64,000 bases of DNA, taken from contig CAOKFN010000007.1 of the NCBI GenBank assembly GCA_948467735.1, positions 53,659 to 117,658 of the forward strand, written 5' to 3'. How positions within the stretch are numbered: position 1 is the stretch's first letter; each line of letters opens with the position of its first letter. The notes under the pieces were generated by a model that made no database searches, had not been told where the DNA came from, and saw only the letters and a list, made by a program, of their open reading frames with translations. Shown here piece after piece: positions 41,027-50,027 of the stretch. The DNA comes from an uncultured bacterium. GTDB taxonomy: Bacteria > Bacillota > Clostridia > Lachnospirales > Lachnospiraceae. The position numbers and the translations under genes were made by a program.

Positions 41027-42151
41027 ATGGAGTTAAGCGAATTGCGGGAGAGGCTGGATGTGATAGACGCCCGGATTGTAGAGCTGTATGAACAGCGGAT
41101 GGAGATTTGCAGGCAGGTGGCGGAATATAAAATCGAAACGGGAAAAAAGGTCTTTGACAGACAGCGGGAGGCGGAAAAGCTGGCAAAGGTTCAGTCCCTG
41201 ACTCATAACGAGTTCAACGGCATGGGGATTAAGGAGCTTTTCGAGCAGATTATGTCCATGAGCAGAAAGCTGCAGTATCAGCTCTTGACGGAAAAGGGAA
41301 GTCAGGGGAAGCTGCCCTTTATCGGCGTGGACGCTCTGGATACCAAGAAGGCCCGGGTGGTGTTCCAAGGGGCGGAGGGCGCTTATTCTCAGGCGGCCAT
41401 GATGCGGTATTTCGGCGCGCAGGTGGACAGCTTTCATGTGGATACTTTTCGGGATGCCATGAGCGCCATCGAGGAGGGAAGCGCGGATTTCGCGGTGCTT
41501 CCCATAGAAAATTCCACTGCGGGCATAGTGAATGAAATTTATGATCTGCTTCAGGAATATGAAAATTATATAGTGGGAGAGCAGATTATCAAAATTGAAC
41601 ACTGTCTTCTGGGTGTTCCCGGGGCGGCCATAGAGGACATAAAAACGGTTTATTCCCATCCCCAGTCCCTGATGCAGAGCTCCAAGTATCTGGAAAATCA
41701 TGACTGGCGGCAGATCAGCATGCAGAACAATGCTTTCGCGGCGAAGAAGGTGGCGGACGAACAGGACAGGACGCAGGCCGCCATTGCGGGGGAGCATGCG
41801 GCGCAGATTTACGGGCTGCAGGTATTGCAGAAGGGCGTGAATCATTCCGGCACCAATTCCACCCGGTTCATTATTGTGACCAATCAGAAAATTTTCCGCA
41901 AGGACGCCAAAAAGGTCAGTATCTGCTTTGAGATACCCCATGAGAGCGGTTCGCTTTACCATATGCTGTCCCACTTTATCTATAATCATCTGAACATGAC
42001 GAAAATAGAGAGCCGGCCCGTGGAGGACAGAAATTGGGAATATCGGTTTTTTATAGATTTTGAGGGAAATCTGGCGGACAGCGCCGTGAAGAACGCGCTG
42101 AGGGGACTGCGGGACGAAGCGCGGAATATGAAGATATTGGGGAATTATTGA
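41027..42151 (+). CDS. pheA: Bifunctional chorismate mutase/prephenate dehydratase (P-protein)
   Basis: A 374-residue enzyme that turns chorismate to phenylpyruvate for phenylalanine synthesis. Residues 1-90 are an AroQ-type mutase (LRERLDVIDARIVELYEQRM, then KVFDRQREAEKL). Residues about 108-285 are the dehydratase (VVFQGAEGAYSQAAMMRYFG, LPIENSTAGIVNEIYDLL, NSTRFIIV). Residues 298-374 are an ACT domain (ESGSLYHMLSHFIYNHLNMT, KIESRP), the Phe feedback site. AAAGGAGGAG lies before the ATG. The next gene starts two bases after the stop. Confidence 0.95.
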   Translation: MELSELRERLDVIDARIVELYEQRMEICRQVAEYKIETGKKVFDRQREAEKLAKVQSLTHNEFNGMGIKELFEQIMSMSRKLQYQLLTEKGSQGKLPFIGVDALDTKKARVVFQGAEGAYSQAAMMRYFGAQVDSFHVDTFRDAMSAIEEGSADFAVLPIENSTAGIVNEIYDLLQEYENYIVGEQIIKIEHCLLGVPGAAIEDIKTVYSHPQSLMQSSKYLENHDWRQISMQNNAFAAKKVADEQDRTQAAIAGEHAAQIYGLQVLQKGVNHSGTNSTRFIIVTNQKIFRKDAKKVSICFEIPHESGSLYHMLSHFIYNHLNMTKIESRPVEDRNWEYRFFIDFEGNLADSAVKNALRGLRDEARNMKILGNY

Positions 42152-42152
42152 G

Positions 42153-43760
42153 ATGAGAGAACAGGAATTGATTGTATACAGGACATTTGAGGACGGAGAG
42201 CTTCTGCGCGACATGGCCGGGCTTATGTCATATTTTGAAAAGGCGGAGGGGAAGAGAAAGACGCAAGAGGAAGCCGGGGCGGAGGAATTGAGAGCCAAAC
42301 GGAGCGGCGCAGGAGCCAAGGCAGGGGGATTGAGAGCCGGGCAGAGCGGCGCAGAAGCCGAGGCGGAGGATTTGCGGCAGGCCCGGGGGCTTTTGTATGA
42401 CTGCATTCACAGGCTGGTGGAGCTGGCGGGGGTCTATGGCTTTCATGGGAATCTTTGGCACTGCTATCTGGTGAATCTGCTGGTGAATAATGAGAACAGC
42501 TACAGCTGGGCCTGCGAAATCCGCGGGGAGATAGAGGGAACCATCAACGACGCGGTGCTTCATGATATGGAGATTTTCAAAGAATTCTATGATTATGACT
42601 TTGGGCCGCTTTGTGAGAGCCTTCATGTCAGGGAATTTTCTATGATAGAAACATACTGCCACAGCGATGAAAGCGCCCAAAGGGAAAATAGTGCCTGCGG
42701 AGCGGAAAACGGTATAAGCGGCAGTATTGGCGGAACGGATAACCGCATAAGCGGTGGTACCGGCGGGAATTGTTCCATTGACGGAAACTGCCCAACGGGC
42801 CGCGGGAAGGAAGGCGGCACGGGAAGAGCGGCGGACGGCCCGGGCCGCAGGAGAAGTACGGTTTACAATGCCAGAATCTGCGGGCGCATCTGCGAGCTGG
42901 CCGAGAAGTTCAGCCATGACCATACGGCGCAGGAGATGAAGGCCGACCTGACTAGGTTCTACAAAGAGTACGGCGTGGGAAAATTCGGACTGCACAAGGC
43001 CTTCCGCATTGTCCATGGGGACGGTTTGGGGGAGGGGCAGTCCGGCGTATGCATCGAACCCATCCGCAATATCGCCCATGTAAGTCTGGACGATCTGGTG
43101 GGGTATGAGCTGGCGAAACAAAAGCTGATTGACAATACGGAGGCTTTCGTCGCGGGCAGGAAGGCCAACAACTGCCTCTTGTATGGAGACGCGGGCACCG
43201 GAAAATCCTCCTGCATCAAAGCCATTGCCAATCAATATTATGACAGGGGGCTGCGCATCATCGAAATTTACAAGCACCAGTTTCAGGACTTAAATCAGGT
43301 GATCAGCCAGATTAAGAACCGCAATTATAAGTTTATCATTTACATGGACGATTTGAGCTTCGAGGAATTTGAGATTGAGTATAAATACCTGAAAGCCGTC
43401 ATCGAAGGGGGCTTGGAGCGAAAACCGGACAACGTGCTCATCTACGCCACCTCCAACCGCCGCCACCTCATCAAAGAAAATTACGGCGACAAGGAGGAAA
43501 TCCGGCAGGACATGCACACGGGGGATACGGTTCAGGAGAAGCTGTCGCTGGTGTCCCGTTTCGGCGTGACAATTTATTTCGGAGCGCCGGATAAGAAGCA
43601 GTTTCAGGGCATTGTCAAGGCTCTGGCACAGAAATGCGCCATCCAAATGCCGGAGGAAGAGCTTCTGCTTCGGGCGAACCAGTGGGAACTCTCCCACGGC
43701 GGCCTTTCCGGCAGAACCGCCCAGCAGTTTATTGATTATCTGGCAGGAACGGAACTGTAA
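42153..43760 (+). CDS. DUF815-type AAA+ ATPase with two tandem-repeat insertions
   Basis: A 535-residue cytosolic ATPase. The DUF815 core (about 305-535) has LLYGDAGTGKSSCIKAIANQ (Walker A), FIIYMDDLSFEEFE (Walker B), LIYATSNRRHL (sensor) and RQDMHTGDTVQEKLSLVSRF. The N-terminal half is helical, but it is broken by an Ala/Gly/Glu-rich insert (about 40-78) and a Gly/Ser/Asn-rich insert (about 180-228), both made of tandem DNA repeats and apparently absent from typical relatives. It is coupled to pheA by two bases. Its role is unknown. Confidence 0.88.
   Translation: MREQELIVYRTFEDGELLRDMAGLMSYFEKAEGKRKTQEEAGAEELRAKRSGAGAKAGGLRAGQSGAEAEAEDLRQARGLLYDCIHRLVELAGVYGFHGNLWHCYLVNLLVNNENSYSWACEIRGEIEGTINDAVLHDMEIFKEFYDYDFGPLCESLHVREFSMIETYCHSDESAQRENSACGAENGISGSIGGTDNRISGGTGGNCSIDGNCPTGRGKEGGTGRAADGPGRRRSTVYNARICGRICELAEKFSHDHTAQEMKADLTRFYKEYGVGKFGLHKAFRIVHGDGLGEGQSGVCIEPIRNIAHVSLDDLVGYELAKQKLIDNTEAFVAGRKANNCLLYGDAGTGKSSCIKAIANQYYDRGLRIIEIYKHQFQDLNQVISQIKNRNYKFIIYMDDLSFEEFEIEYKYLKAVIEGGLERKPDNVLIYATSNRRHLIKENYGDKEEIRQDMHTGDTVQEKLSLVSRFGVTIYFGAPDKKQFQGIVKALAQKCAIQMPEEELLLRANQWELSHGGLSGRTAQQFIDYLAGTEL
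42270..42386 (+). repeat. 42-bp in-frame tandem repeat in the DUF815 gene
   Basis: Units at 42270-42311, 42312-42353 and a partial 42354-42386 encode EAGAEELRAKRSGA, GAKAGGLRAGQSGA and EAEAEDLRQAR. The period is 14 codons. Confidence 0.88.
42699..42764 (+). repeat. 33-bp in-frame tandem repeat in the DUF815 gene
   Basis: Two 33-base units (42699-42731, 42732-42764) encode GAENGISGSIG and GTDNRISGGTG, followed by a decayed third unit GNCSIDGN. Confidence 0.75.
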
Positions 43761-44086
43761 AACAGTTCCGGAATGAGAGCGCAAGGCGTCCGGTGGACGC
43801 CCGGAAGGAAAATTCAGCTGAGCCTTTACAGATGAATTTTTCTTCCCTCTAGGGGCGCTGTAATGCAGGAACGGAACTATAAAACAGTTCCGGAATGAAA
43901 ACGCCTGGAAGGAAAATTCAGCTGAGCCTTTACAGGTGAATTTTTCTTCCCTCTAGGGGCGCTGTAATGCAGGAACGGAACTATAAAACAGTTCCGGAAT
44001 GAAAGCGCCCGGAAGGAAAATTCAGCTGAGCTTTTACAGATGAATTTTTCTTCCCCCTAGGGGCGCTGTAATGCAGGAACGGAACT
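43743..44086 (+). repeat. 104-bp tandem hairpin repeat between DUF815 gene and ppx
   Basis: Units start at 43743, 43865, 43969 and (14-base partial) 44073. The second and third are 104 bases; the first carries 18 extra bases. Each holds two hairpins: GGAACT/AGTTCC, and a long one in which GGAAGGAAAATTCA pairs with TGAATTTTTCTTCC, enclosed in the third unit by AGCGCCC/GGGCGCT. The first unit begins inside the DUF815 gene (its last four codons and stop), and the partial unit ends 17 bases before the ppx ATG. Confidence 0.93.
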
Positions 44087-44103
44087 GGAATAGGAGAAAC
44101 ATT

Positions 44104-45645
44104 ATGAATATCAGGACTTTTGCCGCCATAGATGTGGGAAGCTATGAGCTGACCATGAAAATATTTGAATTTTCCGGAAAAAACAATATGCGGGAAATCG
44201 ATTGTATCGGCAGACGGCTGGATTTGGGCTCCGACACTTTTGCAAAGGGCAAAATCAGCAGGGAAAAGATGGATGAACTCTGCAGGACGTTAATAGAGTT
44301 CTCCGAGATCATGGATTCTTATAAGGTGGAGAGCTACAGGGCTTACGGCACCAGCGCAATTCGGGAGACGGAGAATACTGCCATTGTTCAGGATCAGATT
44401 GCCCAGCGCACGGGCATCAAGGTGGAAATTCTAAGCAATTCCGAGCAGCGCTTTCTGGATTACAAATCCGCCGCTTCCAAGGGGGAGAGCTTCCGTAAAA
44501 TCATTGAGGAGAAAACGGCGATTCTGGATATCGGCGGCGGCAGCATCCAGCTGTCTCTCTTTGACAACGACACGCTGGTATCCACCCAGAATCTTCGTCT
44601 GGGCGTTCTGCGGGTTCAGGATTACCTGAATCGTTTTGCGCCCAAAAGCTTCCGCACGGAAAGCCTAATCGGTGAGATGGCGCAGGCCCAGCTGGGCACC
44701 TATAAGAAATTGTATCTGAAGGACCGCGAGATTCGGAACCTGATTGTGATCGACGAATATATCTCCCCTTGGGTGGTGCGCGTCCGGGGCAAAGAGGGGA
44801 AGCTGGTTTTGGAGGAATCGGATTTCGAGTCGTTTATGGAGATGCTTCGCTCCAAAAGTCCCGCCCAGACGGCACATTTTATGGATATCCCCGAGGAGAG
44901 GGTGCCGTTAGTGTTTATCAGCGCCGTGCTCACCAGAAATATCGCGGAGCTGATGGGCGTGCAGCATATCTGGGCTCCCGGCGTGACCCTCTGCGACGGC
45001 ATTGCCTACGAATATGCGGAGAAAATCAAAATGTTCCGGGGAGAACATGACTTTGAACAGGATATTGTGGCGTGCGCCATCAATATCAGCAAGCGCTACA
45101 TGGGCAGCAAGAAACGCTCCGAGACTCTGGAAAATATTACCACCACCATATTCGACAGCATGAAAAAGGTGCATGGGCTGGGGAAACGGGAGCGCCTCTA
45201 TCTGCGGCTGGCCGCAATCCTTTATGACTGCGGAAAATATGTCAGCATGATCAATATCGGGGAGACCTCCTACCAGATTATCATGGCCACGGAAATTATC
45301 GGGCTGTCCCATCTGGAGAGGGAAATTGTGGCTAATGTGGTCAGATTCAACCACAGCAGCTTTAACTATGACTGGCAGCGGTCGGGAGCGGCGGACATGG
45401 ACAGGGCGTCGTTTCTGGTGGTGGCGAAGCTGACGGCGATTCTTCGCATGGCAAGCGGTCTGGACAGAAGCCACAAGCAGAAGCTGAAGGGCCTGAAAGC
45501 AGTCCTTCAGGAAAACAAATTGATACTCACCGTGGATACGCAGGAGGACATCACTCTGGAAAAGGGATTTTTTGAGAGACGGGGAGAATTTTTTCAGGAA
45601 GTGTTCAGCATAGAACCTGTGCTGAAGCAGCGGAAAATATTTTAG
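44104..45645 (+). CDS. ppx: Exopolyphosphatase/pppGpp phosphatase family protein
   Basis: A 513-residue Ppx/GppA enzyme. The N-terminal actin-like domains show FAAIDVGSYELTMKIFEF, RAYGTSAIRETEN, NSEQRFLDYKSA, and the nucleotide loop AILDIGGGSIQLSLF. The C-terminal HD-like helical domain has LAAILYDCGKYVSMINIGET and IVANVVRFNHSS. It removes terminal phosphates from polyphosphate or pppGpp. ATG 44104 is chosen because TAGGAG lies 7 bases upstream, directly after the tandem hairpin repeat. It pairs functionally with ppk, 85 bases downstream. Confidence 0.92.
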   Translation: MNIRTFAAIDVGSYELTMKIFEFSGKNNMREIDCIGRRLDLGSDTFAKGKISREKMDELCRTLIEFSEIMDSYKVESYRAYGTSAIRETENTAIVQDQIAQRTGIKVEILSNSEQRFLDYKSAASKGESFRKIIEEKTAILDIGGGSIQLSLFDNDTLVSTQNLRLGVLRVQDYLNRFAPKSFRTESLIGEMAQAQLGTYKKLYLKDREIRNLIVIDEYISPWVVRVRGKEGKLVLEESDFESFMEMLRSKSPAQTAHFMDIPEERVPLVFISAVLTRNIAELMGVQHIWAPGVTLCDGIAYEYAEKIKMFRGEHDFEQDIVACAINISKRYMGSKKRSETLENITTTIFDSMKKVHGLGKRERLYLRLAAILYDCGKYVSMINIGETSYQIIMATEIIGLSHLEREIVANVVRFNHSSFNYDWQRSGAADMDRASFLVVAKLTAILRMASGLDRSHKQKLKGLKAVLQENKLILTVDTQEDITLEKGFFERRGEFFQEVFSIEPVLKQRKIF

Positions 45646-45730
45646 GGCGCCGGGGCTGAAAAAAGAAGGAAATCAAGCGCCGCAGGGTTCATGGTTTCCA
45701 TGGGAGAAGGCCCGCAGGCCGCGGAAAGGC

Positions 45731-47875
45731 ATGATGATTATTATGGGTGAAATTCATTTTCAAAATCCGAAATACTATACAAACAGGGAATTGAGCTGGA
45801 TTCTGTTTAATCATAGAGTGCTGAATGAAGCCAGAGACAAAAGTATCCCTCTGTTTGAAAGATTAAAATTTTTAAGCATTACCGCGTCGAATCTGGACGA
45901 GTTTTTTATGATAAGGGTGGCGTCTCTGAGGGATATGGTAAATGAGAAGTATCAGAAGCAGGATATCTCCGGTTTGACTCCCGCCGAACAGCTGGAACGG
46001 CTCAATAAAGTCATCCATGAGATGGTGGAGCTGCAATATTCCACGTATAACCGATGCCTTGTGCCTCAGCTTCATCAAAACGGGCTGCGGATGATCGCCA
46101 GACATGAGGATTTGACGGAGGAAGAGGCGGATTTTGTGGACAAATACTTTGAAGAAAACGTCTATCCGGTATTGACCCCCATGGCGCTGGATTCTTCCCG
46201 GCCGTTTCCGCTGATACGAAATAAAACCTTAAATATTGCGGCTCTTGTGCGTAAGAAGAACAGCAAAGAAGAATTGGAATTTGCCACGGTTCAGGTGCCC
46301 GGGGTGCTCAGCCGCATCGTGCAGCTTCCCACGGAGGGCCGGGGACAGAAGGTGATTCTTCTGGAGGAAATCATAGAACGGAATATGCAGAAGCTGTTCT
46401 TAAGCAACGATATCGTCTGCAGCTATCCGTTTCGGATTATGCGCAATGCGGATCTGACCATTGCGGAGGATGAGGCGGCGGATTTGTTAAAGGAAATCGA
46501 AAAGCAGGTAAAAAAGCGTCAGAGGGGAGAAGCCATCCGGCTGGAGGTGGAGGCGGGCTGTGATAAGCGGCTTTTGAAGATACTGAAGGAGGAGCTTCGC
46601 ATCGAAGAGGAGAATATCTACGCCATAGACGGCCCGTTGGATTTGACCGTGCTGATGAAGCTGTACGGTCTGGAAGGTTTTCCACATTTAAAGGCGCCGA
46701 AGTTTACGCCTCAGCAGGTGCCCGAGCTGCCCCCCGGCTGTGTGATTTTTGATGAAATCAAAAAAGGCGATATTCTGCTGCATCATCCATATCAGACCTT
46801 TGAACCGGTGGTGGATTTTATCCGTCAGGCTGCCAAGGACCCGGAAGTGCTTGCCATCAAGCAGACCTTGTACCGTGTCAGCGGAAATTCCCCGATTATC
46901 GCGGCGCTTGCGCAGGCGGCGGACAACGGCAAACAGGTGACGGTTTTGGTGGAGCTGAAGGCGCGTTTTGACGAGGAGAACAATATCGTATGGGCCAAAA
47001 TGCTGGAAAAAGCGGGATGCCATGTGATTTACGGGCTGCTGGGCCTGAAAACTCACAGCAAGATCACCTTGGTGGTGCGCCGGGAAGAGGACGGCATAAG
47101 GCGGTACGTACATTTGGGAACGGGAAATTATAACGACGCCACGGCCAAGCTATACACGGACATAGGACTGCTTACCTGCTCCGAAGCCATCGGGGAAGAC
47201 GCCACGGCGGTGTTTAACATGCTGTCCGGCTATTCCGAACCCCTTGTGTGGAATAAGCTGACCCTTGCGCCCCTGTGGCTGAAGGATAAATTTTTATATT
47301 TGATTGAACGGGAGAAAAAATACGCTCAGTCGGGCAGGCCGGCGCGTATTATTGCGAAAATGAATTCTCTCTGCGACAAGGATGTGATTGCCGCTCTTTA
47401 CGAGGCGAGCGCGGCGGGGGTGCGGATTGATTTGATTGTGCGCGGTATCTGCTGTCTGAAGACGGGCCTCAAGGGCGTCAGTGAAAACATTACGGTGCGC
47501 TCCATTGTGGGGAATTTTCTGGAACACAGCAGGATATTCTACTTTGAAAACGACGAGCATTACGAGATTTACTGCAGCAGCGCGGACTGGATGCCCCGGA
47601 ATTTGGAGCGTCGGGTGGAGATTCTCTTCCCGGTGGACCGGCCGGAATTGAAGGAGAAGCTGCTGCACATTCTACAGTGCCAGCTTCGGGATAATGTGAA
47701 GGCTTCCGTGCTGCAAAGCGACGGGACCTATGAGAAGGAGGACAGACGGGGAAAACATACGTTCCAGTCTCAGGAGGTTTTCTGCAAGGAGGCAATCGCG
47801 GAGGCGAAGGCGGCGGCCGGGGAAGAAGCGGCGCAGACAAGGGTGTTTATTCCGGAGACGCATCATGAGCAGTAG
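45731..47875 (+). CDS. ppk1: Polyphosphate kinase 1
   Basis: A 714-residue enzyme that makes polyphosphate from ATP. The N domain has NRELSWILFNHRVLNEARD and FLSITASNLDEFFMIRVASL; the catalytic halves contain LKTHSKITLVVRR (phosphorylated His442 in this numbering), RYVHLGTGNYNDATA, and FLEHSRIFYFEND (second His599), with SADWMPRNLERRVE near the end. The length is normal. Three in-frame ATGs (45731, 45734, 45743) compete; AAAGG at 45725 is closest to the first two, so the start may be a few codons off. Confidence 0.95.
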   Translation: MMIIMGEIHFQNPKYYTNRELSWILFNHRVLNEARDKSIPLFERLKFLSITASNLDEFFMIRVASLRDMVNEKYQKQDISGLTPAEQLERLNKVIHEMVELQYSTYNRCLVPQLHQNGLRMIARHEDLTEEEADFVDKYFEENVYPVLTPMALDSSRPFPLIRNKTLNIAALVRKKNSKEELEFATVQVPGVLSRIVQLPTEGRGQKVILLEEIIERNMQKLFLSNDIVCSYPFRIMRNADLTIAEDEAADLLKEIEKQVKKRQRGEAIRLEVEAGCDKRLLKILKEELRIEEENIYAIDGPLDLTVLMKLYGLEGFPHLKAPKFTPQQVPELPPGCVIFDEIKKGDILLHHPYQTFEPVVDFIRQAAKDPEVLAIKQTLYRVSGNSPIIAALAQAADNGKQVTVLVELKARFDEENNIVWAKMLEKAGCHVIYGLLGLKTHSKITLVVRREEDGIRRYVHLGTGNYNDATAKLYTDIGLLTCSEAIGEDATAVFNMLSGYSEPLVWNKLTLAPLWLKDKFLYLIEREKKYAQSGRPARIIAKMNSLCDKDVIAALYEASAAGVRIDLIVRGICCLKTGLKGVSENITVRSIVGNFLEHSRIFYFENDEHYEIYCSSADWMPRNLERRVEILFPVDRPELKEKLLHILQCQLRDNVKASVLQSDGTYEKEDRRGKHTFQSQEVFCKEAIAEAKAAAGEEAAQTRVFIPETHHEQ

Positions 47876-47900
47876 GGGGAAATGAAATCGAGGAATGAGG

Positions 47901-48665
47901 ATGAAGCGGACAAAAATAATACTTGCGTCGGCGTCTCCCCGCAGGCGGGAGCTGCTTGCGCAGATCGGGCTTGATTTTGAGGTCAAAGTGAGCAATGTGG
48001 AAGAAAAAGCGACCGCCGCAGAGCCGGGAGCCATGGTGGAAGAATTATCGGGACAGAAGGCGGGGGCGGTGCTGAGGGAGATTCAAAGCCGGATATGGGA
48101 AGGGGAAGAAAACGCATACAGGGGGGATGTGCTGATTATCGGCGCGGATACTGCGGTGTCCATAGACGGACGGATTCTTGGGAAGCCTGCGGACGAGACA
48201 GAAGCGGCCCAGATGCTGGGCCTTCTCTCCGGCAGATGCCATGAAGTGTATACAGGGGTGACTCTGCTCTATTGGACTTGGGGCGGCGGAACCGGAGAGG
48301 AAGAGAACGGAGCGGAAGGAAGCCGGGAGGAAGAGAACGGAGCAAAAGGAAGCCCAGAGAAAGAGGCCGGGGAGGAAGGAAGCCCGGAGAAAAAGGCCGG
48401 AATCCGGCAGGTACTGCGGCGGACGTTCCATGAGAGGACGAAGGTATCCTTTTATCCCATGACAAAGGAGGAGATTTCTTTTTATGCCGCCTCCGGGGAC
48501 TGCATGGACAAGGCGGGATCCTATGGAATTCAAGGGCTCTGCGCCAGATATATCAAGGGCGTGGAGGGCGATTACAATAATGTGGTGGGTCTGCCCGTGG
48601 GCAGGCTCTATCAGGAAATAAAGGATTGGATAGATGAAAAACGAGAAGAGAGCAGTCATATTTGA
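47901..48665 (+). CDS. maf: Maf family nucleotide pyrophosphatase with repeat insertion
   Basis: A 254-residue Maf protein, longer than the usual ~190. ASASPRRRELLAQIGL, IIGADTAVSIDGRILGKP, MLGLLSGRCHEVYTGV and GSYGIQGLCARYIKGVEGDY, followed by NNVVGLPV, are the family motifs; Asp in GADTAV is catalytic. Maf removes modified nucleotides and affects septation. About 40 residues of Glu/Gly-rich tandem repeat are inserted at about 133-168, in the loop after GVTLLYW, where relatives have a short turn. ATG 47901 has GAGGA six bases upstream. It overlaps the next gene by 32 bases. Confidence 0.9.
   Translation: MKRTKIILASASPRRRELLAQIGLDFEVKVSNVEEKATAAEPGAMVEELSGQKAGAVLREIQSRIWEGEENAYRGDVLIIGADTAVSIDGRILGKPADETEAAQMLGLLSGRCHEVYTGVTLLYWTWGGGTGEEENGAEGSREEENGAKGSPEKEAGEEGSPEKKAGIRQVLRRTFHERTKVSFYPMTKEEISFYAASGDCMDKAGSYGIQGLCARYIKGVEGDYNNVVGLPVGRLYQEIKDWIDEKREESSHI
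48297..48400 (+). repeat. 30-bp in-frame tandem repeat in maf
   Basis: Units at 48297, 48327, 48357 and a partial at 48387 encode EEENGAEGSR, EEENGAKGSP, EKEAGEEGSP and EKKAG. The period is exactly 30 bases. Confidence 0.9.
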
Positions 48666-49293
48666 TTTGGACGGAACCCTTTCGGATTCCATACACAGCA
48701 TAAAATATTGTGCGGATCAGGCGGCCGCCGCCTTCGGATACGGGCCTTTTTCCGTGGAGCAGTATAAATATTTCGTGGGAGACGGGGCGGCAAATTTGAT
48801 AAAACGTGTGCTGGCAGCGGGCGGCGATACTGAGCTTTCCCATTTTGAGGAGGCGTTTGCCCTTTACCGGGAGATATTTCGGGAAAACTGCATGTATCAG
48901 GTGCGCCCCTACGACGGCATTCGGGAACTTCTGGCGGCGCTGAAGGAGCGGGGGGCGAAGATTGCGGTGCTTTCCAACAAGCCTCACGCGGAGACGGTCA
49001 ACGTAATCGAAGCCTTATTTGGAAAGGGGTATTTTGACGTCATTCAGGGCCAGAAGGACAATGTGCCCATCAAACCAAGCCCGGAAGGGGTTTTTCAGAT
49101 TTTAAACCGGCTTGGACTGACGGCGGCGGATATTTTGTATCTGGGGGATACGGCCACGGACATGAAGACGGGCAAGGGCGCCGGGGCCTTTACCGTAGGG
49201 GCTTTATGGGGCTTCCGGGACCGGAAGGAGCTGGAAGAGGGCGGCGCGGACGCGGTGATTGGACATCCCTTGGAGCTTTTGGAACTGCTGTAA
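48634..49293 (+). CDS. HAD family hydrolase, phosphoglycolate phosphatase-like
   Basis: A 219-residue HAD phosphatase. Motif I is VIFDLDGTLSDS, motif II VLSNKP, motif III the Lys in IKPSPEGVF, and motif IV YLGDTATDMKTGKGAG. A helical C1 cap (about 18-85) follows motif I. The substrate is unknown; relatives act on phosphoglycolate or pyrophosphate. It starts within the end of maf (32-base overlap), so maf and this gene are translationally coupled. Confidence 0.92.
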   Translation: MKNEKRAVIFDLDGTLSDSIHSIKYCADQAAAAFGYGPFSVEQYKYFVGDGAANLIKRVLAAGGDTELSHFEEAFALYREIFRENCMYQVRPYDGIRELLAALKERGAKIAVLSNKPHAETVNVIEALFGKGYFDVIQGQKDNVPIKPSPEGVFQILNRLGLTAADILYLGDTATDMKTGKGAGAFTVGALWGFRDRKELEEGGADAVIGHPLELLELL

Positions 49294-49869
49294 GATGACA
49301 GAAGGCGGAACCATGAGCCTGTTACGATAGAGATTGAGCCGGACTGCATTAATATTATGAATTTTCCGGGGATTGACAGGTCGAATTCCGACAAAACAAT
49401 ATCCGAGGGCAGGCGTTTTGTTTCAAGGTATTATCGTAATAGGAGGCTGGGGGAATTTTTGAAAGAATTGGAGCTGTCGGAAGGCCATTCGACGGGAATC
49501 CCTACCATTCAGGAAGAATTGAAAAAGAATGGTTCGCCGCGGGCCGAGTTTTTTACGGACGAGGATAGGAGGGCCACAAGAATCAGGATTCCGATTCATC
49601 CGGCGTTTTTGGATCATGCGGAGGAGACTGCCGATTTAGGAGATATTTCTAATAAAGACGGCGAAGGTTTCCTTGAAAAAATAAAAGAAATAGGCGCAAA
49701 AAGATTATCTGAGAAAACGATAACACGATACATTGCTATAATAACTCATATGAATGATAAAGAGTGGCATAAAACATCTGAAATGGCGGATATTCTTGGG
49801 CTTAAGGAGACGAGAACAAAGGAACTGCTGAAAGAACTGGTGGTCATGGAAATCTTAGAAGCAGAATGA
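49294..49869 (+). pseudogene. 5'-truncated AlbA_2/RecG-like ATP-binding regulator remnant
   Basis: The frame is open from the base after the HAD stop codon and reads HEPVTIEIEPDCINIMNFPG, then EGRRFVSRYYRNRRLGEFLK, LSEGHSTGIPTIQEELKKNG, TDEDRRATRIRIPIHPAF. This is the GHKL-like C-terminal half of the AlbA_2-domain 'putative DNA-binding/ATP-binding' proteins, ending in a winged helix (TSEMADILGLKETRTKELLK). The N-terminal DNA-binding part is absent. An internal ATG (49357) could still give a 170-residue product, but it lacks a ribosome site, so a deletion remnant is more likely. Confidence 0.75.
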
Positions 49870-49951
49870 CTTGAAAGGGCAGAAGCGGAAGATTGAGAAG
49901 TCGTTAGAACGGTAAAAAATGTGGGGCATGGCGGCTATGCCTGTGTTTTTG

Positions 49952-49980
49952 TGGAAAATTGGAAATAAAGGTGGTATAAT
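49952..49980 (+). promoter_or_regulatory. Extended -10 promoter for the P-loop kinase gene
   Basis: TGGAAA (49952-49957), 17 bases, TATAAT (49975-49980) preceded by TGG, an extended -10 that can compensate for the weak -35. Confidence 0.6.
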
Positions 49981-50027
49981 CAGGCAAATTGTTGTAGAGT
50001 TTCAGATGATTAACGAGAGGAATATTG

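Noticed and set aside
41033..42406. 457-codon minus-strand frame opposite pheA
   Set aside because: pheA motifs are unambiguous on the plus strand; no ribosome site for the minus frame.
43743..44086. CRISPR or group II intron at the 104-bp repeats
   Set aside because: Units are directly tandem and mostly identical along their whole length, with no spacers and no intron-encoded protein.
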